From: Cephalotrichum gorgonifer
Taxonomy: Eukaryota > Ascomycota > Sordariomycetes > Microascales > Microascaceae
Assembly: GCA_900312665.1 (NCBI GenBank)
Contig: ONZQ02000026.1
Location: forward strand, 1-46,198
Direction of reading: 5' to 3'
Length of the DNA stretch: 46,198 nt
Made by a program: the position numbers and the translations under genes. Each line of letters opens with the position of its first letter. The stretch's first letter is position 1. Below are positions 35,563-45,834 of this stretch, piece after piece. The notes under the pieces were generated by a model, which saw only the letters and a list, made by a program, of their open reading frames with translations, was not told where the DNA came from and did not search any database.

Positions 35563-37366
35563 ATGGCCACCAACAGTTACGACGAAAAGGCAACCGCTCG
35601 CAATGCTGAGCCGCAGATATTTGAAGAGGAGAACCCTGAGAAGCCTATCCCCAAATATGACAAAATAGATTACTCTGGTGCTCATGAGAAGACCGATCCA
35701 AAGGAGATTGCTCTCGTGAAGAAGCTTGATCGATGGATGATGGTAAGCCACACATCCAGTCCTGTCCTCCTGCCACTGACACTTCAGAGTAGCCCATGCT
35801 ATGGAGCATGTACTGGCTCAACTACCTGGATCGTAATGCCATCGCGTTGGCTCGTCTTAATTCATTGGAAGAAGACCTGAATCTTACAGACACCCGCAAG
35901 TAGTCCGTCCTGGCCCGGAATCGGCCTATTGATCTCGTACTAACCGTTTTGCTTTTTCGACTAGAATATCAAACCTGTGTTTCCATCCTGTTCGTCGGTT
36001 ACATCATTGGGCAGGTCCCATCGAACATGTTCCTCACCCGAACTCGCCCCAGTCGCTACATGGTATGAAAGATGAACGCATGGGATCTTCCGATCTTATG
36101 GGGTCTAAAGCTAATCCACGAGTTCTAGGGCCTCATGATGATGCTTTGGGCCGTTGTCAGCGCTCTGACTGCTATATCTAAGAACTTTACCGGCCTTCTC
36201 TTGACCCGCTTCTTCCTGGGAGTCACTGAAGCCCCGTACTACCCCGGTGCCGTCTACCTCCTCTCCATTTTCTACACTCGCAAGGAGATCGCTACGCGCA
36301 TTGCTATTCTTTACACCGGAAACATTCTGGCCACTGCATTTGCCGGCCTCATCGCCGCTGGAATATTCCACGGTATGGACGGCCTTGCTGGAATCGCTGG
36401 CTGGAAGTGGCTCTTCATCCTTCAGGGTGCTATTACCTTTGTCATTGCCGTTGTCGGCTACTTCGTTCTGCCCGATTTCCCGCTTACTACCTGGTGGCTG
36501 ACTGAGGACGAGCGTAACCTTGCCTACAATCGTATGGAGCTTGACACGGTAGCCAACAAGGGTGAGACCAGCACCTTCCAGGGTCTCAAGCAAGCTACAA
36601 AGGATCCCATGGTCTGGATATTCTGCTTGATGGGTAAGTGGTCTCTTATCTCCTGCTGTCGCCTACATCTGCTAACCGGCCATAACAGCTGTAAGTCCAA
36701 CCTTTCGACACTATCTTTCAATCGGTTCTAATGATTGTAGCATATGCATCTTGCAGCAAATGGGTTCAAGAATTTTGTAGGTCTCTCCTTTTTTTCATCA
36801 TTTTGAGCTGGAAAGTTAACAATGAGAAGTTCCCCTCTGTTGTCAAGACACTCGGGTTCAACACCACTATCACCCTTGTACTCACATGTCCACCCTACCT
36901 GATTGCTGGCGCCACCACGATCATCGTCTCTCACATGTCAGGAAAGTTCAATGAGAGAACGTGGCATATCACTGCATCCAAAGCAGTCGCCGTAATTGGA
37001 TTCGCAATTGCGCCTGCTGTTTCGAGCACCGCTGGACGCTATGTGGCCATGGTTGTCTTCACCATTGGCACCTACGCTGTCAACTCGCTGATTCTCGGCT
37101 GGTGCGGCTCCGTCTGCGGCCAGACCAAGGAGAAGAAAGCCGTTGCTATTAGCATGGTGACCATGATTATGAATATTTCCTTTATCTGGACTCCCTATCT
37201 GTGGAGGACAAAGGACGAGCCACGATATATCCCGGCGATGGCTAGCAGTGCGGGTTTTAGTATTGCGACCGCTGCGCTTGCGTGGCTGGCCAAGATTCTC
37301 TTGAAGAAGCGAAACCAGAAGCTTCGTACTCAAGATGACGAGACAACCGTCTTCTACGTCTACTGA
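35563..37366 (+). CDS. MFS anion:cation symporter family transporter (Dal5/allantoate-permease-like)
   Basis: Proposed exons: 35563-35742, 35793-35895, 35965-36062, 36129-36633, 36689-36690, 36741-36776 and 36830-37366, giving 486 residues. The second intron (35896-35964) uses a GCAAGT donor and an AG acceptor. Only this choice yields the conserved DTQYQTCVSILFVGYIIGQVPSNM region. The fifth exon is 2 nt (CT) between two GTAAGT introns and restores CLMAHMHLAANGFKNFFPS. A single 123-bp intron to 36756 would also keep frame but drop HMHLAA. The protein has about 12 membrane segments, with YLDRNAIALARLNSLEEDL and RFFLGVTEAPYYPG typical of the family. Members carry allantoate, nicotinate, biotin, cysteine or related anions. 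Substrate is unknown here. The frame is intact. Confidence 0.85.
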
Positions 37367-38107
37367 GGATGACAGCTTGTAGCCAGGGAGAACGGATCTG
37401 GCTGCATATAAACTGTTGAGTAAGACTGTGTTGGAATTCATCATTAGATCCTGGATAAAGGATTATCCGGCAGTGGGGATAGCCAGGGATATAGGCAGCT
37501 TGGCATATGCAGAGTTGAAAAATGCACAATCACACCTTCCTCTTTGAAATCAATGCCGCCCGAAGTATACAGGACCTAGCCACTCATAAGCTTGGGCGCA
37601 TCCCGGAGGCTAGAATTTGACCCCGACCAGCGATATTGATGTAACTTTCCTTTACAAGTTAAGCTCTGGGATATTATAGTAAAGTAGAAAGTCTAGGTGG
37701 GGCCAATATAGTAGCCTGGCCCTCGGGTGCTGCCCATCCTAGGCCAAATCGCCCATCGCCCCCGGCCCCCGGGACCCAAATATCAGCACGTCACATAGGC
37801 CCGCCTAGATGTTATGATCTAGATCGTAATGGTCTCACTGTAGTGGTCGGCAGACACACAAGTAAGAGGCCACTGATGTGGAGTGATAGGGTGAGTATGG
37901 TGTCACCTCGAAGGCACCTCACAGGGACCTACCTGTGAGTCCGGTGCGGTAGAACGGGCGCTGATAGCTAGCGCACTCTACAGGTACCGGTTTTGATTTC
38001 ACTAATCGCTAACTTCCTCCCTCTCTTTTCTTCTTCTTATTGGAGGATTCCTCCCTTCTTAAACTTCCTCCCTTCCTTTATCTCTTCTTTCAATATTGAA
38101 TTAGGAT

Positions 38108-38211
38108 CTCCCTGTGATCTCACTGTGAGATATGATTTTGACTTCAACTTTATCCGAACTCTCCCTGTGACCTCACTGCGAGGTCCAATTGACTTTGAGC
38201 TTATCCAACTC
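38108..38211 (+). repeat. Two diverged tandem copies of a 53-bp unit
   Basis: Copy 1 at 38108-38160 and copy 2 at 38161-38211 both begin CTCCCTGTGA and run through CTCACTG, GACTT and TTATCC to AACTCT. Copy 1 contains a perfect palindrome ATCTCAC-T-GTGAGAT at 38117-38131, partly kept in copy 2. Confidence 0.75.
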
Positions 38212-38413
38212 TTCTGAATATTATGGTGGTCTCTTCTACTTTTCCCAGGCTGTGTTCCCTGGAGGCCCTCTTGTCTCCTCGTTAGCTTCATCTTCTCCTT
38301 TGACCTCTCTAAGACTTCTGACAATATATCTTCTTTTATTATTATTATTATTAGCTCTGGTAGATGTCTGCTGCCTGTATAGTGCCTGTAGCTGTAGCTG
38401 TGGCTGCTAACGA

Positions 38414-38450
38414 CCCCCCCCCCCCCCCCCCCCCTTTTTAAAAAAAAAAA
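38414..38450. repeat. C21-T5-A11 homopolymer block
   Basis: Twenty-one C are followed by five T and eleven A. Such a run is rare in fungal chromosomes. Its length may be uncertain from sequencing or assembly. Confidence 0.8.
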
Positions 38451-39095
38451 CGTGGTGGGGAGTGGGGGAGCAGGGGAGAGATGGGAAGATAGGAGGTGGG
38501 AGGTAGGTGGTGGGTGGGCTGGTGGTGAGAGTGAGCTAGTGAGGGACTGTAGTAGTATTATAGAGCTAGCTGATATAGGAGCTGATATCTCAGGTAGATA
38601 ATATTTATATTGTTATATATGATTATTATCTGCTTGATCTTTTTTTGTGATTTTATAGAGCTCTGGGTTTAATTCTTATCTGGGCTATCTTTCTCTTTTC
38701 TTTCTTTTTTCCTTTTGAGGGTAGTGATATAGATATCATCTTCTTCTCTGAGTATAGTATAGTATAGTATTGTATATTATATTATATACAGCTGATGAGG
38801 TAATATCTAACTAGAGGGAACTGAGCTCTACTATACTATCCTATTTTTTCTCTCTGATATTGATTATTATGATTGGATAAGGATCTTATGCTAGTGTCAG
38901 TGTCAGTTACAGGGGATGCCCGGCCTCGGGGGGTAGCCCTGGCTCCCTGATTGTATACTGCTCTCTGGCCCTCCTCCTTATATATCTTTTGGTATTATTT
39001 ACTATTTGCCTATATGATAGATAGGACGGTATAGGGGGCTGTATATGTATATGGGAGTGGCCCCGGATCATGTGATATTGTGTGTTTTCTTATAG

Positions 39096-39188
39096 GTTGA
39101 TTTGGATAAGCGGTTTCTAAATCAACTTGTACCTCTGTCTTCTCTTGTGGGTCCTGTGCTGCCCCCGCCATTTCAAATCAACTTGTGC
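39096..39188. repeat. Repeated AAATCAACTTGT motif with inverted partner
   Basis: GTTGATTT at 39096-39103 pairs with AAATCAAC at 39119-39126. AAATCAACTTGTAC (39119-) recurs as AAATCAACTTGTGC at 39175-39188. The similar TTTCTAAATCAACT occurs near the right end of the window at about 45979-45991. They may be ends of a short DNA element. Confidence 0.4.
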
Positions 39189-39926
39189 ACGGGCTGAATT
39201 GGGAACCCGGGGTAGGGTCTTTCTAACTTGGTATCTATACTCGATAAAATAACTGTGTGGAATGTGAAACCTTGGGCCGCCTGGTCTCGAGGCCTGGTGT
39301 AGCAAGTGGCGGCCCTACCAGTATGTTATATGGAGAGAAGAGTGACACCTAATCTCTATATTGACTGGCACTTCGCAAGGTATCGAGCGGTCGGATCTTG
39401 CAGGACCCAACTCTATAACTCGGGCGCGGCCGTAACCCTCATTAAAAATAGATACCAATGATCTCGAAGAATCACTAGCGCGCGCCTAAATGTTTTGACT
39501 GGAGCAGCAATGCCGGGCTGGACTAAGGGAACATGGTAGTTTCCGGCCCGGTCAGGATCTTGACAGCCTCCTGCGTCCTGTCGTATGGTTGGCGTCTTAC
39601 CCTCTCTAGTTATTGCATATAAAACAACCTAGGGAAAGGCGAAACTCATATGCCACGGCCACGGTCATGCATGTAACACATGATTGGATGCCTGGGTTTC
39701 TGACTAACAACGCCATCGTACCATCCATTTGGTCCCGATCTCCAACATCCAACGATCCATCCCCTCCAAACAAGGCCCCGAAAGAAGCAGCCCCAGTACC
39801 GGAGGTTATGTGCTTTGTCCATATTACCGTCCACGACTCGCAGTTCTTTTCTCCTACTCATGATACCCGTCATTTCCTCTAAGCACTGGACAATAATTGG
39901 CTCTCTATTCCAGACCCGAATGCGAG

Positions 39927-41561
39927 ATGCCCACTACGCGCCGAAAGAGAAATGTCTTCTTCCACGCCGACTTCAATCTCAAGCAACTTCTCAGCTTAGC
40001 AGAACGGCTCCGACGTCAACCGTGTACCTGCAACGACTCTCAAACTCCAAAAGCAGGCGCCTTGAACTGGGCGATATTTCTCGAGTTCGATGATGGCGTC
40101 GAGTGGGTGTTTCGAGCCCCCTGCTCGTCTTACGCTGCCGCCCAAGGCGTCGCCGGGCGTCTCCTAGCTAGCGAGGCCGCTACTCTCAAGTACATCCGAG
40201 AACACACTTCTATCCCTGTACCAGAGGTTTTCCATTACAGGTATCTTCCTCAAAGCCCCAAGCCAGTCCCTTGAGCTAACGGCCGTGAGCCCCACCTACG
40301 AAAATGACATCGGAATTCCGTATATTGTCATGAGCAAAGCCACTGGCCATCCTCTTGCGAAGTACGACTGGCGAACACATACCCATGAACCCTCTGGACT
40401 GAACGGTTCTGCGACGCCGGCACGAGTCTTAACAGAGGACGAGAAGAAGATTATGCGACAGCTTGGATGCAACGCTCGCCAACTATTCGGACTCCGCTTT
40501 CCGACAATCGGATCGCTCTTTGAAGGCGACGAAGGTTATTACATCGACGGATGCCTTACTCCCGGACACGTTCTACAAGATCGGGAAACGATTGAGGATA
40601 TCCCGCGCGGTCCATTTCATAACGAAGCCCACTATTACTCCTCCCTCACCACAGCCCTTCATCTACATGCCGAGCAGCTCCGATGGGATACCATATCCTC
40701 CGTGCGCCTGTTCCCGTCCCACAAGAATACTCCAGCTTCGCCAAGTACTACGCCGCCACTGATCGCTGGAATGACTTCGCGGCCCTTGAGCGATTAGTAG
40801 ACTCGAGCATGAATCGATTACAGTATTGCCTCGCGAGCCACCTCCTCCGGGACTCCATCATCCCCCGTATGGTCCGTCCTGTCAGCCAGTCGGCTCCCGG
40901 TTTCCCCCTTCACCACCACGACATCAGCCTTCAGAATCTTTTCGTCGACGATGACTTGAACATCACGTGTGTCATCGACTGGGCGTTCTCTTCCACTGTT
41001 CCTCTAGCCTAGCTACTCGCAACTCCAGGCCTACCACATCCCAGGGACTTGGTGTTGGATTCGTCCCTGATAACGGCCTTCCGCTCCGGCTTCGAAGCGG
41101 AAAATAAGAAGATCGGTAGGTGTATAATCGATCCTGGCTACTGGAAGGTCGGCCAGATGGTCTCACGTTTCATGCGCCTGGTGAACTTGGATGCTTTACA
41201 AGACTATGGCCACCTAGAGGCACTTTATACGCTTGCCCGGGAACCTGTAACCTCTGAAGATGACGGAGACATTACCAATAGCCTACCGGCCATACTGGCA
41301 ACACGAGCCACGAGCCATGATGCGCTCGCACTGGCCGGCGAGCTAGCAGCTGACGACGAGCCTGAAAGTGAGATCCGTCGGCGGGAGAAGGAGTACTTCG
41401 ACGCAGTTGGCGCCAAGAGATTTGCGTTAGCGCGTAAGGTGGCATTCGCAGCTAGGATGAATCCGCGATTTGTGGCGGATGGGCGGCTGTGGCGTTGGCT
41501 TGATGCAGTTGTCGAATATTATGAAGGCGCGGAATCTGACGGGCTGGGGATTGTTTCGTAG
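39927..41561 (+). pseudogene. Aminoglycoside-phosphotransferase-like (protein-kinase fold) gene with two lesions
   Basis: Exon 1 is 39927-40240 and exon 2 starts at 40290 after a 49-bp intron. The splice gives FHYSPTYENDIGIPYIVMSK. The frame is then broken near 40665-40690, where coding resumes one base off as HILRAPVPVPQEYSSF. The catalytic loop HHHDISLQNLFVDDD with NITCVIDWAF follows. A TAG at 41010-41012 interrupts PLA-stop-LLATPGLPHPRD, and the same frame then stays open to 41561. The family phosphorylates small molecules or is of unknown role in fungi, where it is large. Apart from the one indel and one nonsense codon it is well preserved, so decay is recent or a sequencing error is possible. 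Residues IREHTSIPVPEVFHY mark the N-lobe. Confidence 0.75.
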
Positions 41562-42201
41562 GGTGCCACAGCCTGTCTTTGAAGGTAGAAGTTGAGGGAT
41601 GTCTCTGCGCATCCGAAGACGCGTTAGCGGGCGGAGCTCTCAGCGAGCAAGGTACGTGATTGGTGGGGCTGTTGGCCCCTCCTCGATAATAGTATCGAAC
41701 TATTTGACCACTGTGCCAAAAGCAAGGTTCCCCGCTTTTAGCGCTACTTGGTCATATTGGTGATATCCTCAGTCTAACAAATAGAAGCAATAAAGCCACT
41801 CTAAATACCACTATTCGGCCTATCGGGGACCAGGGGCTCATTTCGACGCTCGGGACAAACTGGAGCAACATGTAACGACACGCCATAATCGCTGCATCAA
41901 GTGCGACCGCTCCGTCTATCACACGCAGCTAAGCACGCTCACGCCTCAGCTATTCTTTGGGGTGTGCCTGCCTAGCGCTCTTGATGAGACGCTAACAGCA
42001 ATTAGCCTCCGGGGTAATACCCTCGGCGAATCAGTTGCTCTTTGTTTCGGTGAGAGGTACACATGACGATACAAATGGCGCCTTTCAGGAGCTGAGATCG
42101 AGGCCAAACACGTGATCACGTGGCTCAGCTGGGTACCCATCAGCAGCCCCTTTCAGCACAAAAGAAGCCAAAGAGCGTTAGTGTGGAAGCCTGGAGGTTC
42201 T
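41562..42201. other. Intergenic spacer
   Basis: No supported gene is seen between the phosphotransferase pseudogene and the Myb-like scrap. Confidence 0.45.
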
Positions 42202-42375
42202 AGAACGGAGTTCACGGAGGATGAGGACGCACTACTTATCAAGCTCAAGGAGGTTGATAGCCTACCTTGGAGACGACCTTTGCTAGTGAGTTGCGAGCCA
42301 CAAACCCTCAGCTCGAAAACTCTCGCGCACTCGGGGCTACCTGGTCATTCCACCCGCCTCATCGAGTCCTACTAA
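42202..42375 (+). pseudogene. Myb/SANT-like DNA-binding domain scrap
   Basis: RTEFTEDEDALLIKLKEVDS followed by LPW resembles the first helix and turn of fungal Myb-like repeats (typically FT.EED..L..LK....L.W). Downstream, the expected second half is only hinted at by STRLI near the stop at about 42373, and intervening residues do not fit. It appears to be a decayed fragment. The match is short and rests on family recall. Confidence 0.35.
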
Positions 42376-42672
42376 TGCTACCCCATCTTTATGCACATGA
42401 CCTGCCACTGCCAAGGCATCATACAAGGCCACATATCCATTGATGCGCGCGAGCAGCTTGTGTTTCATTACGTAATATCCTAGCGTCCTTGGCATAGATA
42501 TCTCAACCGCATGAAAGCGCATTTCCCCTCCTACCATCTCATTCCAACATTCGCCCTAACCCGTTCTTTGCAATTCCTGCTTTGGTGAAGAGTTTACCTC
42601 TTCGTTGTTTCGGCCTCGCCGATTCACGACCTCGCTTCTCTTGTTTCGCTTCTCAACTCTCTCTCTGCCTCA

Positions 42673-44479
42673 ATGTCGATGCCAGCATCTGACGCCTCTT
42701 TGCTGCTCGAGCTCTGTCCTTCTCAGGAGAGGTGTATCCAAACGGCAGCGTCATTCACTCCCAATACCAGGGCCGTTTTTCCTCATCCAGTCGTCACCGA
42801 TCTGACCGTATGCATCTTCCCGCCGGCTGTTTCTCCTTCCCCCTGCGAACTAGACCCGCGAATATGGCACCGCATAGAGAAGGACCTCTACCTATATACA
42901 TCTCAGCAGAGTGCATGGCTGTATGTAGCGCTAGCGAATGAGGAAGAGCTTGCCGCCGAGGACCTACTAGTTATGGATATCAGAGTCGGCGAGCCACCCC
43001 ACCTTAGCTCTAGCTCAGGCCATTCATGGGAGAGTCGACCTGGCGGCATCTGGGTGCTAAGAAGCAAGTGCTCTGGCAGGATTGACCAGGCTGTAACAGA
43101 GGTGGACGTTCTTTTCGGTACGGATGCCGTTGACCCACGACCGCAATGGGCTCTTCTGCGATCATCGCTCCAACTTAACGGTCGGCCAGAGGTACCGGTT
43201 GCAAGACTTAGCGTACTCCACGGCAGGGCTAAGCAGAGACCGGATGCTCGGGCGGCTTTAAGAGTAAGGGAGGATGGAAAATTCAAGATTGTTCAGATCT
43301 CTGACACGTACATGGTCACTGGGGTCGGGGTATGCAAAGATGCTATTGATGTACATGGAAAAGATCTTCTAGAGAGCGAGGCTGACCTACTTACGGTAAA
43401 CTTCATTGGAAAGATCTTGGATGTCGAGAATCCAGATCTTGTGATTCTCACTGGAGATCAGTTGCATCATGACATCCCTGACAGCCAATCCGCCCTCTTC
43501 AAGGTGGTCGCTCCTATCATCGAGCGCTCAATCCTATTCGCAGCTGTCTTTGGCAATCATGATAGTGAGGGCATCTATGTGTTATCATGTGAGTAACCTC
43601 TTTCACAACGTAGCCAATATAAAGAGCTTGCGATAGACAACACACCTAGACTAGTTATTCTTTCTAATAAGCTAGGTCTTGGGAATGAGACTGTTCATTC
43701 TTGCTGACTAGATTACAGGCACGGCACAGATGTCAATACTTCAGAATCTGCCTTACAGCCTCTGCAAGTCAGGCCCAGAGCAGGTTGATGGCATAGGCAA
43801 CTTCTACATTCAGATCCTAGCTCCCGCGCCCTCACAGCTCTCGTTATCCACTTTATATTTCCTGGATTCGCATGCTCAAATACCGAGCAAGATGCGCAAC
43901 CCCGACTATGACCCTATCAAGCAAAGCCAAATCAACTGGTTCACAGACACTTCCCAAGCGCAACGAAGCGTGCGTGAGAAGGACAATAACGACCGCCACT
44001 TTCATCTATCTCTAGCTTTCCTACACATCCCTCTTCCCGAGTTCGGTGACCGCCATCTTAGTATACGCAACGGCTACCGGAGGGAACCGTCTGAGAGCCC
44101 TAGCTTCAATTCCCATTTCTACGACGCTTTGGTCAAAGAACGCATATCAGCATTAGGCTGCGGGCACGACCACGTGAATGACTTTTGCGCTCTGCTGTCA
44201 CAACAACCGCAGCAGGATGGCGACAGAACCCCTCAGCCCGGCCCTTGGCTCTGCTACGGGGGTGGCACCGGATTCGGGGGCTATTGTTCGTATGATGGAA
44301 TGCGATTTCACCGCCGAACTCGGGTTTGGGAACTCGACACGAGTACCGGGAGCTTGAAGACTTGGAAGCGGGTCGAATATGCTATGGACAGAGTCGATGA
44401 GCTGGTGCTTGTGGAAAAGGGGGCGGTGGTTGATCCCGCCAGAGAAGAAGGTGGAGGCAGGGGATGTGTAGTGAGTTGA
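42673..44479 (+). CDS. Dcr2-like calcineurin-type metallophosphoesterase with altered first motif
   Basis: Two exons, 42673-43588 and 43719-44479, with a 130-bp GT-AG intron, giving 558 residues. The C-terminal two thirds match fungal Dcr2/Sia1-type phosphoesterases: FKIVQISDTY, ILTGDQLHHD, GNHD (294-297), LYFLDSHAQIPSK, KQSQINWF, FLHIPLPEF (His408) and GHDH (455-457). The first metal-binding motif, normally D-x-H, is D211-T-Y213, so one metal ligand is missing. The other metal-site residues are kept. The codon is TAC, one C-to-T change from CAC. The N-terminal 200 residues form the usual leading region (PVVTDLTVCIFPP, WLYVALANEEE). Reduced or lost activity is inferred. The frame is otherwise intact. 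Confidence 0.85.
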
Positions 44480-44648
44480 ACTTCCATCTCGGTGATGGTT
44501 TAGCAGGCTTCCGTCTGATTTCAACAGCGCGGAGGAAAGAAGAACAATTGTACCAATGAGGGCCAGTCATTATTGAATCAAATCCTTCCCGCAGGGTGTA
44601 TATATTTCAGGCTTCTTTCGATGTCTTTACAATAAACCTTGTACCCCA

Positions 44649-45779
44649 TTAAGCCGCGTCAGATTCATCCTTCCCCATCAAGTCTTCTATTTCTCTCCGC
44701 AGTGTGTCGGCGTCCTCCTTCCGGCCCCAGCCTCGAACCCATCCCTCGAGAATATACATGAATTCAGGGACCCAAGAATGTTGTTTTCCCCACTCGTTCA
44801 CAATCATCTTTATCGTATCTTGCATGGTTTGCTCCGCTGCTAGAATCTTCCCTTGGTTAAACTGACTGCGAGAAACGATTTTCATGGATTCTATCCTCTC
44901 GACAATTCTCCAAGCATATATCTCATGTCCTTGAAGCAGCGAAAGGACTTCCAGGGCCATCTCCTCTGCTTCGTCATGGCGCCCCTGTCTGTCAAAATTA
45001 TGCGCCAGGTTGAGCATCACCCGGGGGGTCGGGAGTCTAGGAATACCTTCGAACTGAGCAAGGAGATCTCGAAGAAGTTGTTCTTCTTCCAGACGACTCG
45101 TAATCACGCGCTTTATATAATCTAGACGAACAGACACAGCGAATCGATTGAACGTTCCGAGTTCGCTATCGAGAATATCAGTAATGCATTTCCAAATTTG
45201 AGTCATGGCCTGCTCAAGAGATCCCGAGTCCAGTTCACCGAGAAGCCGACATATTTGACCCCAAGGATCCCCCTTCCTAGTGACTTTTTCAGACATTCTT
45301 TTGATGTAGTCACGGAGAAAGGAGGCTACTTCGGAGAGCCCGGTTTGCGCGAGATGGATGAACACTTCAAGAAAGTAGGCTAGGGTTCGGGGATGCTCGG
45401 CTCGGAGGATTTGTTCGACAAGAGCCGAGGCTTTGGAAAGTGAGCGGCGAAATTCGACGTACAACCCCTTTTCCACAAGCATGGTAGCAGTAAAGCAGTA
45501 CGAGTCGAAGTCGTTTAGAGTATTATCCAGCTCAGCCCCATTAGGAGTGAGGAGGATCCCATAGTCGTCGAAAACCATACTTTGACAGGAGTTTTTGAAA
45601 TATAACTTGATATTATAGAACAGATTCTCGGAAGCCAACAGAGCCTGAGGTGGAGATGGTGAATGCGGGTCGGAGAAAAATCCTCGGACGGCAGGGGCTG
45701 CCCTGGGGCATCGTGGGTTGACAGGGGAAGTACGGGTGCTTGGCCTGATGATAGAGCTGAGTGTCCTCGGTCGCTGCAA
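44649..45779 (-). CDS. Clr5-associated TPR-like protein, 5' end missing
   Basis: An open frame of 376 codons without a good start: its first codon in frame is TTG at 45779, and the first ATG is at 45578. The sequence reads like the region after the Clr5 domain in a large fungal family: FFSDPHSPSPPQALLASENL, FYNIKLYFKNSC, then helical repeats such as LNLAHNFDRQGRHDEAEEMA typical of TPRs. The Clr5 DNA-binding-like domain that relatives carry at the N-terminus is absent. CTGTTGCAG just before 45779 looks like a splice acceptor, but the sequence farther upstream turns AT-rich within about 100 bp and holds no Clr5 exon. The gene is probably truncated, though translation from 45578 could still give a 310-residue protein. 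Confidence 0.6.
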   Translation of the reverse strand: MQRPRTLSSIIRPSTRTSPVNPRCPRAAPAVRGFFSDPHSPSPPQALLASENLFYNIKLYFKNSCQSMVFDDYGILLTPNGAELDNTLNDFDSYCFTATMLVEKGLYVEFRRSLSKASALVEQILRAEHPRTLAYFLEVFIHLAQTGLSEVASFLRDYIKRMSEKVTRKGDPWGQICRLLGELDSGSLEQAMTQIWKCITDILDSELGTFNRFAVSVRLDYIKRVITSRLEEEQLLRDLLAQFEGIPRLPTPRVMLNLAHNFDRQGRHDEAEEMALEVLSLLQGHEIYAWRIVERIESMKIVSRSQFNQGKILAAEQTMQDTIKMIVNEWGKQHSWVPEFMYILEGWVRGWGRKEDADTLRREIEDLMGKDESDAA

Positions 45780-45834
45780 CAGCAGGTGTATATACAGTGA
45801 CTTCAGGACAGCTTCAGGATAGACGAATCACCGC

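Larger units (their letters stand above)
37367..39926. other. Repeat-rich, partly AT-rich gene-free region
   Basis: From about 38.0 to 39.1 kb the sequence is AT-rich with TATAG repeats (about 38752-38790), a TTA run at 38336-38353 and other simple sequence. No frame on either strand has recognisable domains. It looks like a decayed insertion between the transporter and the phosphotransferase pseudogene. Confidence 0.5.

Noticed and set aside
36634..36740. Nested spliceosomal twin intron (stwintron)
   Set aside because: Removing the first intron does not create a split donor or acceptor for the second. Each intron has its own complete GTAAGT and AG, so consecutive introns with a 2-nt exon fit better.
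8316..37366. A secondary-metabolite gene cluster
   Set aside because: No polyketide synthase, peptide synthetase, terpene cyclase or P450 is present. Transporters and a relic SDR alone do not support it.
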